From the NCBI RefSeq assembly GCF_008271805.1, contig NZ_VSRY01000091.1, positions 62,001 through 126,000 on the forward strand: DNA of 64,000 bases, given 5' to 3'. A program made the position numbers and the translations under genes. This stretch comes from Streptomyces sp. TRM49041 (GTDB lineage Bacteria > Actinomycetota > Actinomycetes > Streptomycetales > Streptomycetaceae). The notes below the pieces were generated by a model, which was given only the letters and a program-made list of their open reading frames with translations, did no database searches and had not been told where the DNA came from. Below, piece after piece: positions 42,813-51,581 of the stretch; the stretch's first letter is position 1; the number at the start of each line of letters is the position of its first letter.

Positions 42813-43837
42813 TACTCCTGTTTCTTGCGGCGGGTTCCGAAGACGATCTCGTCCCAGCTGGGGACGGCCGCGCGGCGGCCGGGGCGGACGCCGTCGGCCT
42901 CCGCCTGGCGGTCCGTCGTGCCGGTCAGCCGGTCGCGGTGCCCGGTCACGGAGCGCGGCATCAGGACGTCCGCGTACGCCGATCCGGCCCCGGCCGACGC
43001 GGCGGGCGCCGGCGGGTCCTCCGCCTCCGCCTCCGTGTCGGGCTCGGTGCCGGCCGCGTCCGAGCCGGCGGGGCGGTCGGGGACGACCATGTCGCCGCGG
43101 AAGCTGGGCACCGCCTCCAGGAGACTGGTCAGCGAGTCCCGCTCGGACTCCTCCTCCGGCTCGGGGCTCGGCGCGGGTGCCGCGGGCCGGTCCAGCGGCC
43201 GGTCGCGCGGCAGCCGAGCGATACGCGGTACGAACGGGAAGCTCGGCTCCTGGACGGCCACGGCGTCGTCGGTCTCGCCGATCAGCGCACGCGCCTCGTC
43301 GTCGACGGCCTGGACGAGCCGCCGGGGCGGGTCGTACGTCCAGATCGCCGTGTGCACCTCACCGGCGACCCGGTAGACGAGCAGCACCTCCCATGTGCCG
43401 TCGTCCCGGCGCCAGGAGTCCCACGCGGTGGTGTCCTTCTCGGCGCCGCGCAGCAGCAGCCGCTCCCGCACCGCCTCGCCGAGCTGGGGACCGGCGTTCT
43501 CACCGGGCCTGCGGACAGGGGTCTTACGGGCCCGCTCGGCCATGAAGGCGCGCTCCGCGAGCACCGGGCCCTCGAAGCGGCGGACACGTTCGACGGGGAT
43601 GCCCGCGAGCTGGGCGACCTCCTCGGCGGAGGCGCCGGCACGTATACGCGCCTGGATGTCACGGGGGCGGAGGTGGCTCTCGACCTCGATCTCGATCTGG
43701 CCGAGGCGGGGGCGGTCGTTGCGGACCGCGGCGCGCAGCCGTTCGTCGATCGGAAGCGTGTACTCCGTGTTGTCCGCACCCTTCAGCACCAGTCGTGTGC
43801 CGTCGTTGGAGACGGCCACGACACGCAGTTCGGGCAT
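42812..43837 (-). CDS. sepH: Septation protein SepH (DUF3071)
   Basis: 341 aa from the ATG at 43837 with GGGAGG 5 bases upstream. N-terminal DUF3071 domain (MPELRVVAVSNDGTRLVLKGADNTEYTLPIDERLRAAVR) including a helix-turn-helix-like stretch (LRPRDIQARIRAGASAEEVAQLAGIPVERVRRFEGPVL). Then a conserved DUF3071 C-part (TAWDSWRRDDGTWEVLLVY), and an acidic/Pro/Ala disordered tail ending in the conserved PSWDEIVFGTRRKK. SepH binds FtsZ and helps assemble division septa in Streptomyces; the final motif is highly conserved in homologues. Monocistronic, with a 459-base upstream region containing an operator-like palindrome. Confidence 0.95.
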   Translation of the reverse strand: MPELRVVAVSNDGTRLVLKGADNTEYTLPIDERLRAAVRNDRPRLGQIEIEVESHLRPRDIQARIRAGASAEEVAQLAGIPVERVRRFEGPVLAERAFMAERARKTPVRRPGENAGPQLGEAVRERLLLRGAEKDTTAWDSWRRDDGTWEVLLVYRVAGEVHTAIWTYDPPRRLVQAVDDEARALIGETDDAVAVQEPSFPFVPRIARLPRDRPLDRPAAPAPSPEPEEESERDSLTSLLEAVPSFRGDMVVPDRPAGSDAAGTEPDTEAEAEDPPAPAASAGAGSAYADVLMPRSVTGHRDRLTGTTDRQAEADGVRPGRRAAVPSWDEIVFGTRRKKQE

Positions 43838-44002
43838 GGGGACCTCCCGGGTGGTGCCTGCCGACGTCACGTGCGTCGCTGCTTCCGCTAGTCGAGTGTG
43901 GCCTGCCCGGGTGCAGCCTGCCACAACATTGCCGAGTTGCCCGGCGTGTCGGGCATGGGCCCTGGAACGCCGTTATGGCACGGTTACCTATTCTGTGACT
44001 CA

Positions 44003-44022
44003 GTGTGACTGGTCGGTCACAC
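44003..44022. promoter_or_regulatory. Operator-like inverted repeat upstream of sepH
   Basis: GTGTGAC-TGGTCG-GTCACAC: perfect 7-bp arms, 6-base spacer, about 170 bases before sepH. A third TGTGACT copy lies at 43994-44000. The architecture suits a dimeric TetR- or GntR-type repressor. Confidence 0.5.
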
Positions 44023-44094
44023 CCTGTCGCAGGCCTCCGTGCGGTATACGCGACGCCGCCGGATCGAGTGCCATTGTCGGCCCCTCCCGTTGAT

Positions 44095-44125
44095 CCTGGG
44101 CATCCGTAAGGGACCGATGCCCAGG
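44095..44125 (-). terminator. Hairpin after the lactone oxidase gene
   Basis: CCTGGGCATC / GATGCCCAGG, 10-bp perfect stem with 11-base loop, about 170 bases past the oxidase stop. The rest of 43838-44296 holds the sepH promoter region and no gene. Confidence 0.6.
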
Positions 44126-44296
44126 GTTCGCCACAGTACTCCATTCGGGCCATGTCAGTGGACCGGCGCGCCGCCGAAGTTGTCGTGCCGCCCGGGAGCT
44201 GACCCTCCGACATCGGGCCCCGGTTGCGGCCTCCTTGGTGGAAATCGGCTGAAATGGAACTAACCGCGCCTCCTATGGGCGCCGCCGGACGAGCCG

Positions 44297-45655
44297 TCAG
44301 TCACCGAGCACCCGCCGCAGATAGCCGTTGCCGAACAGCCGGTCCGGATCCAGCCGGTCACGCACCGCCGTGAACTCCCCGAACCTCGGGTAGACCTCCG
44401 CCAGATACGCCGCGTCCCGCGTGTGCACCTTGCCCCAGTGCGGCCGCCCCGCGTGCGCCGTCAGGATCCGCTCCGCCGCCGTGAAGTACGACCGGTACGG
44501 CGTCCCCCGGTACATGTGCACCGCGATGTACGCGGTGTCCCGGCCCGACGCCGTCGAAAGCGTGATGTCGTCCGCGGGCGCCGTCCGTACCTCGACCGGG
44601 AAGCCGACCCGCAGCGACGAGCGGTCCACCATCGCCTTCAGCTCGCGCAGCGCCGCCACCGCCGCCTCGCGCGGTACGGCGTACTCCATTTCCATGAATC
44701 GCACCCGGCGCGGACTGGTGAAGACCTTGTACGGGATGTCCGTGTAGGTACGCGCCGACAGGGCCCGGCTGGACACCTTCGCGATCGCCGGGACCGCCGC
44801 CGGCAGCGCACGGCCGAACGAGTTCGCCACCTGGAACACCCCGTTGGAGAGGAACTCGTCCTCGAACCAGCCGCTGAGCCGGCCCGGCGGGTCCGCCGGG
44901 CCCTGACTGCGGTTGTTGCGCTTGGTGTTGCAGTTGCCGGTGTGCGGGAACCAGTAGAACTCGAAGTGCTCGTTCTCCGCGTGCAGCGCCTCGAACTCGG
45001 ACGTGACCCGGTCGAAGCTCATCGGCTCCTCGCGCGCGGTGAGCAGGAACATCGGCTCCACCGCGAACGTGATCGCGGAGACGACGCCCAGCGCGCCCAG
45101 GCCGATCCGGGCGGCCGCGAAGATCTCCGGGTGCTCCTTCTCGGAGCACGTCAGCACCCGCCCGTCCGCGGTGACCAGCTCCAGCTCCTTGATCTGTGCC
45201 GCGATCGACGCCGAGTCCCGGCCCGTCCCGTGCGTCCCGGTGCCGGCCGCGCCCGCGACGGTCTGCTCCATGATGTCGCCCATGTTCGTGAGCGTCAGGC
45301 CCTCCCCGGCCAGTGCCGCGTTCAGGCGCCTCAACGGCGTACCCGACTCCACGGTCACGGTCATCGCCGAACGGTCGATCCGCCGGATCCCGGTGAGCAG
45401 ATCCGGCCGGATCAGCAGCCCGTCCGTGGCGGCTATCGACGTGAACGAGTGACCCGTACCGACGGTCTTGACCCGCAGCCCGTCGTCGACGGCGCCCCTG
45501 ATCACCCCGGCGAGTTCCGCCACGGACGCCGGACGTGCCTCCCGAGTCGGCCGCACGGTCACATTGCCCGCCCAGTTACGCCATGTTCCGCTCGGGCAGC
45601 TCCGCCCGATCCGGCCGCTCCAACCGCTCAGAGTGCTCAGGGTCCTGCTGCTCAC
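44297..45655 (-). CDS. D-arabinono-1,4-lactone oxidase-type FAD-linked oxidoreductase
   Basis: 452 aa from the GTG at 45655, chosen for GGGAGGGG 5 bases upstream; this overlaps the MFS gene by 80 bases. FAD-binding PP-loop KTVGTGHSFTSIAATDGLLI (VAO/PCMH fold), DIMEQTVAGAAGTGTHGTG, and the ALO C-terminal domain ending HWGKVHTRDAAYLAEVYPRFGEF...NGYLRRVLG. The HWGK motif is characteristic of aldonolactone oxidases. The likely reaction is oxidation of an aldonolactone or related polyol to a keto product with O2. Translationally coupled to the upstream MFS transporter. Confidence 0.88.
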   Translation of the reverse strand: MSSRTLSTLSGWSGRIGRSCPSGTWRNWAGNVTVRPTREARPASVAELAGVIRGAVDDGLRVKTVGTGHSFTSIAATDGLLIRPDLLTGIRRIDRSAMTVTVESGTPLRRLNAALAGEGLTLTNMGDIMEQTVAGAAGTGTHGTGRDSASIAAQIKELELVTADGRVLTCSEKEHPEIFAAARIGLGALGVVSAITFAVEPMFLLTAREEPMSFDRVTSEFEALHAENEHFEFYWFPHTGNCNTKRNNRSQGPADPPGRLSGWFEDEFLSNGVFQVANSFGRALPAAVPAIAKVSSRALSARTYTDIPYKVFTSPRRVRFMEMEYAVPREAAVAALRELKAMVDRSSLRVGFPVEVRTAPADDITLSTASGRDTAYIAVHMYRGTPYRSYFTAAERILTAHAGRPHWGKVHTRDAAYLAEVYPRFGEFTAVRDRLDPDRLFGNGYLRRVLGD

Positions 45656-46862
45656 GCTGCCCCTCCCGCGTCGGCACCGGCCTGACCAGCCGGCGGTACC
45701 CCGGGAACGCCACCGCCGCCGCCAGCACCCCCGCAACACCGGGCACCGCGTACCCCGCGGCCGCTCCGTGCACGGCGACCACCCAGCCGGCGATCGACGA
45801 GCCGAGCGCCACACCGACCGCGAGCCCGGTCCCTGTCCAGGTCATGCCCTCGGTGAGCTTGCCGCGCGGTACGTGCGCCTCCACAAGGGCCATGGTGGTC
45901 ACCATCGTCGGCGCGATGGCGAGGCCCGCGACGAAGAGCGCGACGGCCAGCAACGGAAGGTTCCCGGCCAGTTGGAGGGGGATCATACTCACGGCCATCG
46001 CACAGACACCCACGACCCAGCGACGGGCCGGGTCGCCCTTCGGCCGCAGCAGCCCGAACACGGCGCCCGCCAGGCACGAACCCAGCGCGTACACCGCCAG
46101 CACCAGGCTGGACGCGGTCTTGTGGCCGCGCTCCTCGGCGAACGCCACCGTCACCACGTCGACCGCGCCGAAAATGGCGCCCGTCGCGACGAACGTGACG
46201 ACGAGCACCTGAAGGCCCGGGGAGCGCAGGGCGCTGGACCGGCCACCGGCGTGCCCGGCGACCGGGTGCGGCGCCGGCTCCGTGTCCCGCTGTGCGGTCA
46301 GCCACCACACCCCGATCAGCAGGAAGCCACCCGCCAGGAGCGGGCCCGCCGCGGGGAACCAGACCGTCGACAGGCCGATGGAGACGGGCGGCCCCACGAT
46401 GAAGCAGATCTCGTCGACGATGGACTCCAGCGAGTACGCCGTGTGCAGCTCCCGCGACCTGCCCCGGTAGATCTCCGCCCACCGCGCGCGCGTCATCGCG
46501 CCGGGGCTCGGCACACAGCCCGCGGCGGCCGTGCACAGGAACAGCGTCCAGTCCGGCAGCCCCCGCTCGGCACAGAGCAGCAGACCGCCGGCGGCCGTGA
46601 CCGACACCAGCGTGGCCGGACGCAGCACCCGGCGCTGGCCGTACCGGTCGACGAGCCGGGAGACCTGCGGGCCCAGCACCGCGGCCGACAGCGCGAGCGT
46701 CCCGGTGAGCGCGCCCGCGAGCCCGTACCGGCCGGTGAGCTCGGTGATCATCGTCAGAATGCCGACGCCCATCATCGCCAGCGGCATACGGCCGACGAAT
46801 CCGGCTGCGGAGAACCCCAGGGTGCCGGGAACGGCGAAGATCGCGCGGTAGGGACTGGGCAA
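45576..46862 (-). CDS. MFS transporter
   Basis: 428 aa from the TTG at 46862 (start LPSPYRAIFAVPGTLGFSAAGFVGRMPL), preferred because CCGGAG sits 7-12 bases upstream and homologues begin near this point. Twelve hydrophobic segments. The cytoplasmic motif VSRLVDRYGQRRVLRP matches the MFS loop 2-3 signature. A polar Glu/Arg-rich tail ends in RPDRAELPERNMA, encoded inside the overlap with the oxidase gene. Substrate unknown. An imperfect 27-28-bp tandem repeat lies immediately upstream. Confidence 0.88.
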   Translation of the reverse strand: MPSPYRAIFAVPGTLGFSAAGFVGRMPLAMMGVGILTMITELTGRYGLAGALTGTLALSAAVLGPQVSRLVDRYGQRRVLRPATLVSVTAAGGLLLCAERGLPDWTLFLCTAAAGCVPSPGAMTRARWAEIYRGRSRELHTAYSLESIVDEICFIVGPPVSIGLSTVWFPAAGPLLAGGFLLIGVWWLTAQRDTEPAPHPVAGHAGGRSSALRSPGLQVLVVTFVATGAIFGAVDVVTVAFAEERGHKTASSLVLAVYALGSCLAGAVFGLLRPKGDPARRWVVGVCAMAVSMIPLQLAGNLPLLAVALFVAGLAIAPTMVTTMALVEAHVPRGKLTEGMTWTGTGLAVGVALGSSIAGWVVAVHGAAAGYAVPGVAGVLAAAVAFPGYRRLVRPVPTREGQREQQDPEHSERLERPDRAELPERNMA

Positions 46863-46879
46863 GGGGTACTCCGGAGCGG

Positions 46880-46962
46880 GGGTGAAGCGCAGGGGGTGAG
46901 GCTGCGAGGGTGAAGCGCAGGGGTGAGGCTGCGGGGGGTGAAGCTGCGGGTGAGGCGTAAGG
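46880..46962. repeat. About 3 x 27-28-bp imperfect tandem repeat
   Basis: Units begin GGGTGAAGC at 46880, 46908 and about 46936; each contains a second GGGTGAGGC half-copy. Lies between the MFS start and the ferrochelatase gene, in the leader of the MFS transcript. Confidence 0.85.
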
Positions 46963-47052
46963 CGTATGAACCGCCTTGACAGATTACGGCCGAACGGGTG
47001 GCCGCGCACGGCGGTTTTCCGGCTGTCAGCGGCGGGTGGCAGGATCGTTCCC

Positions 47053-48195
47053 ATGTCCGATCAGCGTGTGTCCGACCCTCGTGACCCAGCCCCGTACGAC
47101 GCCCTGCTGCTGCTCTCCTTCGGCGGTCCGGAGGGCCCCGACGACGTGGTCCCGTTCCTGGAGAACGTGACGCGGGGCAGGGGCATCCCCAAGGAGCGTC
47201 TGAAGGAGGTCGGGCAGCACTACTTCCTGTTCGGCGGTGTCAGCCCGATCAACGACCAGTGCCGCGCGCTCCTCGCCGCGCTGCGCGAGGACTTCGCGGG
47301 CGCCGGCCTCGACCTCCCCGTCCACTGGGGCAACCGGAACTGGGCGCCGTATCTGACGGACACGCTGCGGGAGATGGTCCTCGACGGGCGGCGCCACATC
47401 GCCGTCCTCGCCACGAGCGCGTACGCCTCCTACTCCGGCTGCCGGCAATACCGCGAGAACCTCGCGGACGCGCTGGCCACCCTGGAAGCGGAGGGCCTGC
47501 CGCTGCCGAGGGTCGACAAGCTGCGGCACTACTTCAACCACCCCGGCTTCGTGGAGCCCATGATCGAGGGGGTCCTGAAGTCGCTGTCCGAGCTGGACGA
47601 GTCGGTCCGCGCGGACGCCCACCTCGCCTTCACCACGCACTCCATCCCCGTGTCCGCCGCCGACACGTCGGGCCCGGTCGAGGGCCATGGCGAGGGCGGC
47701 GCGTACGTCAGGCAGCACCTGGACGTCGCCCGGCTCATCGCCGAGGCCGTACGGGAGCGCACCGGCGTCGACCACCCCTGGCGGCTCGTGTACCAGTCCC
47801 GCAGCGGCGCCCCGCACATCCCGTGGCTGGAGCCGGACATCTGCGACCACCTGGAGGAGCTCCACAAGGAGGGCGCGCCGGCCGTCGTCATGGTGCCCAT
47901 CGGGTTCGTCTCGGACCATATGGAGGTCCTGTACGACCTCGACACGGAGGCCACCGCGAAGGCCGCCGAGCTGGGCCTGCCGGTACGCCGGTCCGCCACC
48001 GTGGGCTCCGACCCGCGCTTCGCCGCCGCCGTCCGTGACCTGCTCCTGGAACGGGCGGCCACGGAGCGGGGCGCCGCCGTGGAGCGTTGCGCCCTGGGCG
48101 CGCTCGGGCCCTCCCACGACCTGTGCCCGGTCGGCTGCTGCCCCGCCCGCGCCGAGCGGCCCGCCGCCGCCGGTGCCGACAGCCCGTACGCCTGA
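47053..48195 (+). CDS. hemH: Ferrochelatase (coproporphyrin-type) with [2Fe-2S] cysteines
   Basis: 380 aa from the ATG at 47053. Inserts Fe2+ into a porphyrin; in actinobacteria the family member acts on coproporphyrin III (CpfC). Seen: [37 protein letters not shown], the metal-inserting His in [27 protein letters not shown], and [21 protein letters not shown] cysteine in SYSGCRQY and the C-terminal cluster [18 protein letters not shown] fit the [2Fe-2S] site known from actinobacterial ferrochelatases. Followed after 9 bases by the inositol monophosphatase gene, so probably one operon. Confidence 0.95.
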   Translation: MSDQRVSDPRDPAPYDALLLLSFGGPEGPDDVVPFLENVTRGRGIPKERLKEVGQHYFLFGGVSPINDQCRALLAALREDFAGAGLDLPVHWGNRNWAPYLTDTLREMVLDGRRHIAVLATSAYASYSGCRQYRENLADALATLEAEGLPLPRVDKLRHYFNHPGFVEPMIEGVLKSLSELDESVRADAHLAFTTHSIPVSAADTSGPVEGHGEGGAYVRQHLDVARLIAEAVRERTGVDHPWRLVYQSRSGAPHIPWLEPDICDHLEELHKEGAPAVVMVPIGFVSDHMEVLYDLDTEATAKAAELGLPVRRSATVGSDPRFAAAVRDLLLERAATERGAAVERCALGALGPSHDLCPVGCCPARAERPAAAGADSPYA

Positions 48196-48204
48196 GGAGG
48201 CCCC

Positions 48205-49032
48205 ATGAGCGATCCGCTGCCGCACGAGCCGGAGGACGACCGGCTGCTGGACGAGCTCCTGGGCGTCGCCCTGGAGGCCGGGCGCCGCGCGGGCGCGCTG
48301 CTGCGCGACGGGCGGCCGGCCGACCTGGGCGTCGCCGCGACCAAGTCCAGCCCCATCGACGTGGTCACCGAGATGGACATCGCCGCAGAGAAGCTGATCA
48401 CCGCCCTTCTCGCCGAGCACCGCCCGCACGACGGCCTGCTCGGCGAGGAGGGCGGCGCCGCGGAGGGGACCAGCGGCATCCGCTGGGTGGTCGACCCCCT
48501 GGACGGCACGGTCAACTACCTGTACGGCCTGCCGACCTGGGCGGTGTCCATCGCCGCCGAGCGGGACGGCGAGGCCCTGGTCGGCGTCGTCGAGATCCCG
48601 ATGCGCGGCGAGACGTACCACGCCGTACGCGGCAGGGGCGCCCACCTCGGCGAGCGCCGCCTGCGCTGCCGACCGGCCCCGCCCCTGGACCAGGCACTGG
48701 TGTCGACCGGCTTCAACTACGTCACCGAGGTCCGCGTCCACCAGGCCGAGGTGGCCCGGCAGCTGATCCCCCGGCTCCGCGACATCCGCCGTGGCGGCTC
48801 GGCCGCGGTCGACCTGGCCGACGTCGCCGCCGGCCGCCTGGACGGCTACTACGAGCGCGGGCTGCGTCCCTGGGACCGCGCCGCGGGCGCGCTCATCGCG
48901 CGCGAGGCGGGCGCCCTCATCGGCGGCCGCCCCGGCTCGCCCCCGACCGACGACCTCACCGTCGCGGCCGGTCCGGGCGTCTTCGAACCGCTCCAGGCCC
49001 TCCTGGAGGACCTGGGCGCCTGGCACGACTGA
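48205..49032 (+). CDS. Inositol monophosphatase family protein
   Basis: 275 aa, GAGGAGG just before the ATG. Mg2+-dependent phosphatase fold with all motifs: GEEGG (Glu pair), WVVDPLDGTVNYLYGLP, GGSAAVDLADVAAGRLDGYYERGLRPWDRAAG. Substrates in this family include inositol-1-phosphate, histidinol phosphate and fructose-1,6-bisphosphate; which applies is open. Probably co-transcribed with hemH. Confidence 0.92.
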   Translation: MSDPLPHEPEDDRLLDELLGVALEAGRRAGALLRDGRPADLGVAATKSSPIDVVTEMDIAAEKLITALLAEHRPHDGLLGEEGGAAEGTSGIRWVVDPLDGTVNYLYGLPTWAVSIAAERDGEALVGVVEIPMRGETYHAVRGRGAHLGERRLRCRPAPPLDQALVSTGFNYVTEVRVHQAEVARQLIPRLRDIRRGGSAAVDLADVAAGRLDGYYERGLRPWDRAAGALIAREAGALIGGRPGSPPTDDLTVAAGPGVFEPLQALLEDLGAWHD

Positions 49033-49112
49033 CCGCCCCCACCAGGGCCGCCCCGGCCGCCCTGCGCGGCCCTCCTGTGGCCCTGTGGCCGCTGCACGGG
49101 CCTACGTGAAGG

Positions 49113-49139
49113 GCCCCGGTGCCACCAGGACACCGGGGC
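49113..49139. terminator. Hairpin between inositol phosphatase and the 57-aa gene
   Basis: GCCCCGGTG / CACCGGGGC, 9-bp stem, 9-base loop, between convergent genes. Confidence 0.75.
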
Positions 49140-49175
49140 GCCCGGCCCACGGGCAGGCGCGTACGCGCCCGAACG

Positions 49176-49349
49176 TCAGGCGTTCGCCGTGGAGACCTCC
49201 ACGCCGTGCTCCTCGGCCAGTCGGCGGAGATCGTCGAGCTCCGCCTGCTCGACATCGGCCAGGAAGTCGTCCCCGGTCTCCCGGGCGTACGTGAGGTCAC
49301 TCTCCGCGGCCCTTATGCGCTGCAGGAGTCCTGCGGTGAAAGCGTCCAT
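49176..49349 (-). CDS. Small conserved acidic protein (57 aa)
   Basis: Start ATG at 49349 with GAGGGGGCG upstream. Sequence MDAFTAGLLQRIRAAESDLTYARETGDDFLADV..., predicted to be an alpha-helical hairpin. The type is widespread in Streptomyces beside hemH/cutR; function unknown. It is divergent from cutR. Confidence 0.75.
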   Translation of the reverse strand: MDAFTAGLLQRIRAAESDLTYARETGDDFLADVEQAELDDLRRLAEEHGVEVSTANA

Positions 49350-49502
49350 GATGCGCCCCCTCGTCATGGGTCGGTGGCACGGGGGTGTGCCGAGGGTGTG
49401 GTCGGATCACGCACAGCGCCTCTGGTCTCTGGGGACAGAGCGGCCCGTGGCGTGCCTCATACACGGCGTGATCTCGGGTGTGCAGTCGTCCTCCCCCGGG
49501 GC

Positions 49503-49520
49503 AACCTCAGGGAAACCTCA
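49503..49520 (+). promoter_or_regulatory. Direct repeat resembling an OmpR-family response-regulator site
   Basis: AACCTCA at 49503-49509 and again at 49514-49520, 11 bases start to start (one helical turn), the spacing preferred by OmpR-type regulators. About 170 bases before cutR; candidate autoregulatory CutR site. Confidence 0.5.
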
Positions 49521-49596
49521 AAAAACCGGGACTGTCGCGAATACGCCCGCCCGCCCCCGGTCCCCGGAACCGTCCGCCGACCGCCTTACAGCCGGT

Positions 49597-49608
49597 TTAC
49601 GCGCGTAA
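49597..49608. promoter_or_regulatory. Palindrome in the cutR promoter region
   Basis: TTACGCGCGTAA, perfect 12-bp palindrome, nested in CCTTAC (49584)...GTAAGG (49605). The rest of 49350-49689 is non-coding leader with an A-rich run at about 49519-49526. Confidence 0.45.
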
Positions 49609-49689
49609 GGGGCAGGATGGGCAGCGCACCGTCGATCCGTCTGTGTCGAAGATCTGCCCGGATCCGGGCTTGGAGGAAGGAACAGCGCC

Positions 49690-50343
49690 GTGCGCGTACT
49701 CGTCGTCGAGGACGAGCAGCTGCTCGCCGATGCGGTGGCCACCGGACTGCGCCGGGAGGCCATGGCCGTCGACGTCGTCTATGACGGGGCCGCCGCCCTG
49801 GAGCGCATCGGCGTCAACGACTACGACGTCGTCGTGCTGGACCGCGACCTGCCCGTCATCCACGGCGACGACGTCTGCCGCAAGGTCGTCGAGCTGGGCG
49901 TGCCCACTCGCGTCCTGATGCTCACCGCCTCGGGCGACGTCAGCGACCGGGTCGAGGGCCTGGAGCTGGGCGCCGACGACTACCTGCCCAAGCCGTTCGC
50001 CTTCAGCGAGCTGACCGCCCGCGTCCGGGCGCTGGGCCGGCGGACGACCGTACCGCTGCCGCCCGTCCTGGAGCGGGCCGGCATCAAGCTCGACCCCAAC
50101 CGCCGCGAGGTGTTCCGCGACGGCAGAGAGATCCAGCTCGCGCCCAAGGAGTTCGCCGTCCTCGAAGTGCTCATGCGCAGCGAGGGCGCCGTCGTCTCCG
50201 CCGAGCAGCTCCTGGAGAAGGCATGGGACGAGCACACCGACCCGTTCACCAACGTCGTCCGGGTCACGGTGATGACCCTCCGCCGCAAGCTGGGCGAGCC
50301 CCCGGTCATCATCACCGTGCCCGGCTCCGGCTACCGGATCTGA
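49690..50343 (+). CDS. cutR: Response regulator CutR
   Basis: 217 aa, OmpR/PhoB family, GTG start after GGAAGGA. Receiver domain with phospho-acceptor Asp51 (VVVLDRDLP) and Lys101 (LPKPF). Winged-helix output domain from about 125 (LDPNRREVFRDGREIQLAPKEFAVLEVLMRSEGAVVSAEQLLEKAW...VTVMTLRRKLGEPPVIITVPGSGYRI). Length and sequence fit CutR of the S. lividans/S. coelicolor cutRS pair. Two bases separate its stop from the cutS GTG. Confidence 0.95.
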   Translation: MRVLVVEDEQLLADAVATGLRREAMAVDVVYDGAAALERIGVNDYDVVVLDRDLPVIHGDDVCRKVVELGVPTRVLMLTASGDVSDRVEGLELGADDYLPKPFAFSELTARVRALGRRTTVPLPPVLERAGIKLDPNRREVFRDGREIQLAPKEFAVLEVLMRSEGAVVSAEQLLEKAWDEHTDPFTNVVRVTVMTLRRKLGEPPVIITVPGSGYRI

Positions 50344-50345
50344 CC

Positions 50346-51581
50346 GTGCCAGGAACTCCCACGCCACGAGGGGCGCCACCGAAACCCACCTGGGACCCCC
50401 GGATCCCCGCCCGGCCCCTGCTGCGCCCGACCATCCGGATACGCCTCACCCTGCTGTACGGGGGCATGTTCCTGATCGCCGGCGTCCTGCTGCTGTCGAT
50501 CATCTATCTGCTCACCCGGCAGGCGCTGTACATCAGCACCGACGACCTGCCGTTCAGGATCCTGCGCGGCGAGGTGCAGCCCACCCAGGACTGGTGCCGG
50601 CTGCCCGGACCTGTGACCACCGACGAGTTCAGCGAGGCGATGGCCAGCTGCCTCCAGCACCAGCGTGATCTGGCCCTGGACGACCTGCTGCGCCGCTCGC
50701 TCTTCGCGCTGCTGGGCCTCAGCATCATCGCGTTCGCCTTCGGCTACGCGATGGCGGGCCGGGTGCTGTCCCCGCTGGGCCGGATCACCCGCACCGCCCG
50801 GCAGGTGGCCGGCTCCGACCTGAGCCGCCGGATCAAGCTGGCCGGCCCGGACGACGAGCTGAAGGAGCTGGCGGACACCTTCGACGACATGCTGGAGCGG
50901 CTGGAGCGGGCCTTCACCGCCCAGCAGCGGTTCGTCGCCAACGCCTCGCACGAGCTGCGCACCCCGCTGGCGATCAACCGCACCCTCCTGGAGGTCCATC
51001 TCTCCGACACGGCGGCGCCCGTGGAGCTGCGGGAGCTGGGCAAGGCGCTGCTGGCCACCAACGAGCGCAGCGAGCAGCTCGTCGAGGGCCTGCTGCTGCT
51101 CGCCAGGAGCGAGAACCAGATCGTGGAGCGCAAGCCCGTCGACATCGCGGAGGTGGCGTCCCGCGCAGTCGACCAGGTACATGCCGAGGCCGAGGCCAAG
51201 GGTGTGGAGATCCGCGGTGAGCGGGCCCCCGCCGTCGTACAGGGCAGCGGTGTGCTCCTGGAGCGGATCGCGCTGAACCTGGTGCAGAACGCCGTGCGGT
51301 ACAACGTTCCCGAGGACGGCTGGGTCGAGGTCACGACCGCGGTGGAGCACGATCAGGCGGTGCTGGTGGTGTCGAACACGGGGCCGATCGTCCCGGCGTA
51401 CGAGATCGACAACATCTTCGAGCCGTTCCGGCGGCTCCGGGAGGAGCGCACCGGCAGCGACCGGGGCGTCGGGCTCGGGCTCTCGATCGCCCGGTCCATC
51501 GCGCGGGCCCACGGCGGACGGATCACGGCGGAGCCTCGTGAGGGCGGCGGGCTCGTGATGCGCGTCACTCTGCCCCGCTGA
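50346..51581 (+). CDS. cutS: Sensor histidine kinase CutS
   Basis: 411 aa from the GTG at 50346. Membrane segments at about 35-57 and 118-138 flank a short extracellular domain holding exactly two cysteines, Cys84 (QDWCRLPGP) and Cys102 (MASCLQHQ). HAMP linker at about 139-192, H-box with His202 (ASHELRTPLAINR), and ATPase motifs NLVQNAVRYN, EIDNIFEPFRRL, GVGLGLSIARSIA. I recall that CutS cysteines have been tied to sensing extracytoplasmic disulphide or secretion stress; the paired cysteines here agree. Confidence 0.95.
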   Translation: MPGTPTPRGAPPKPTWDPRIPARPLLRPTIRIRLTLLYGGMFLIAGVLLLSIIYLLTRQALYISTDDLPFRILRGEVQPTQDWCRLPGPVTTDEFSEAMASCLQHQRDLALDDLLRRSLFALLGLSIIAFAFGYAMAGRVLSPLGRITRTARQVAGSDLSRRIKLAGPDDELKELADTFDDMLERLERAFTAQQRFVANASHELRTPLAINRTLLEVHLSDTAAPVELRELGKALLATNERSEQLVEGLLLLARSENQIVERKPVDIAEVASRAVDQVHAEAEAKGVEIRGERAPAVVQGSGVLLERIALNLVQNAVRYNVPEDGWVEVTTAVEHDQAVLVVSNTGPIVPAYEIDNIFEPFRRLREERTGSDRGVGLGLSIARSIARAHGGRITAEPREGGGLVMRVTLPR

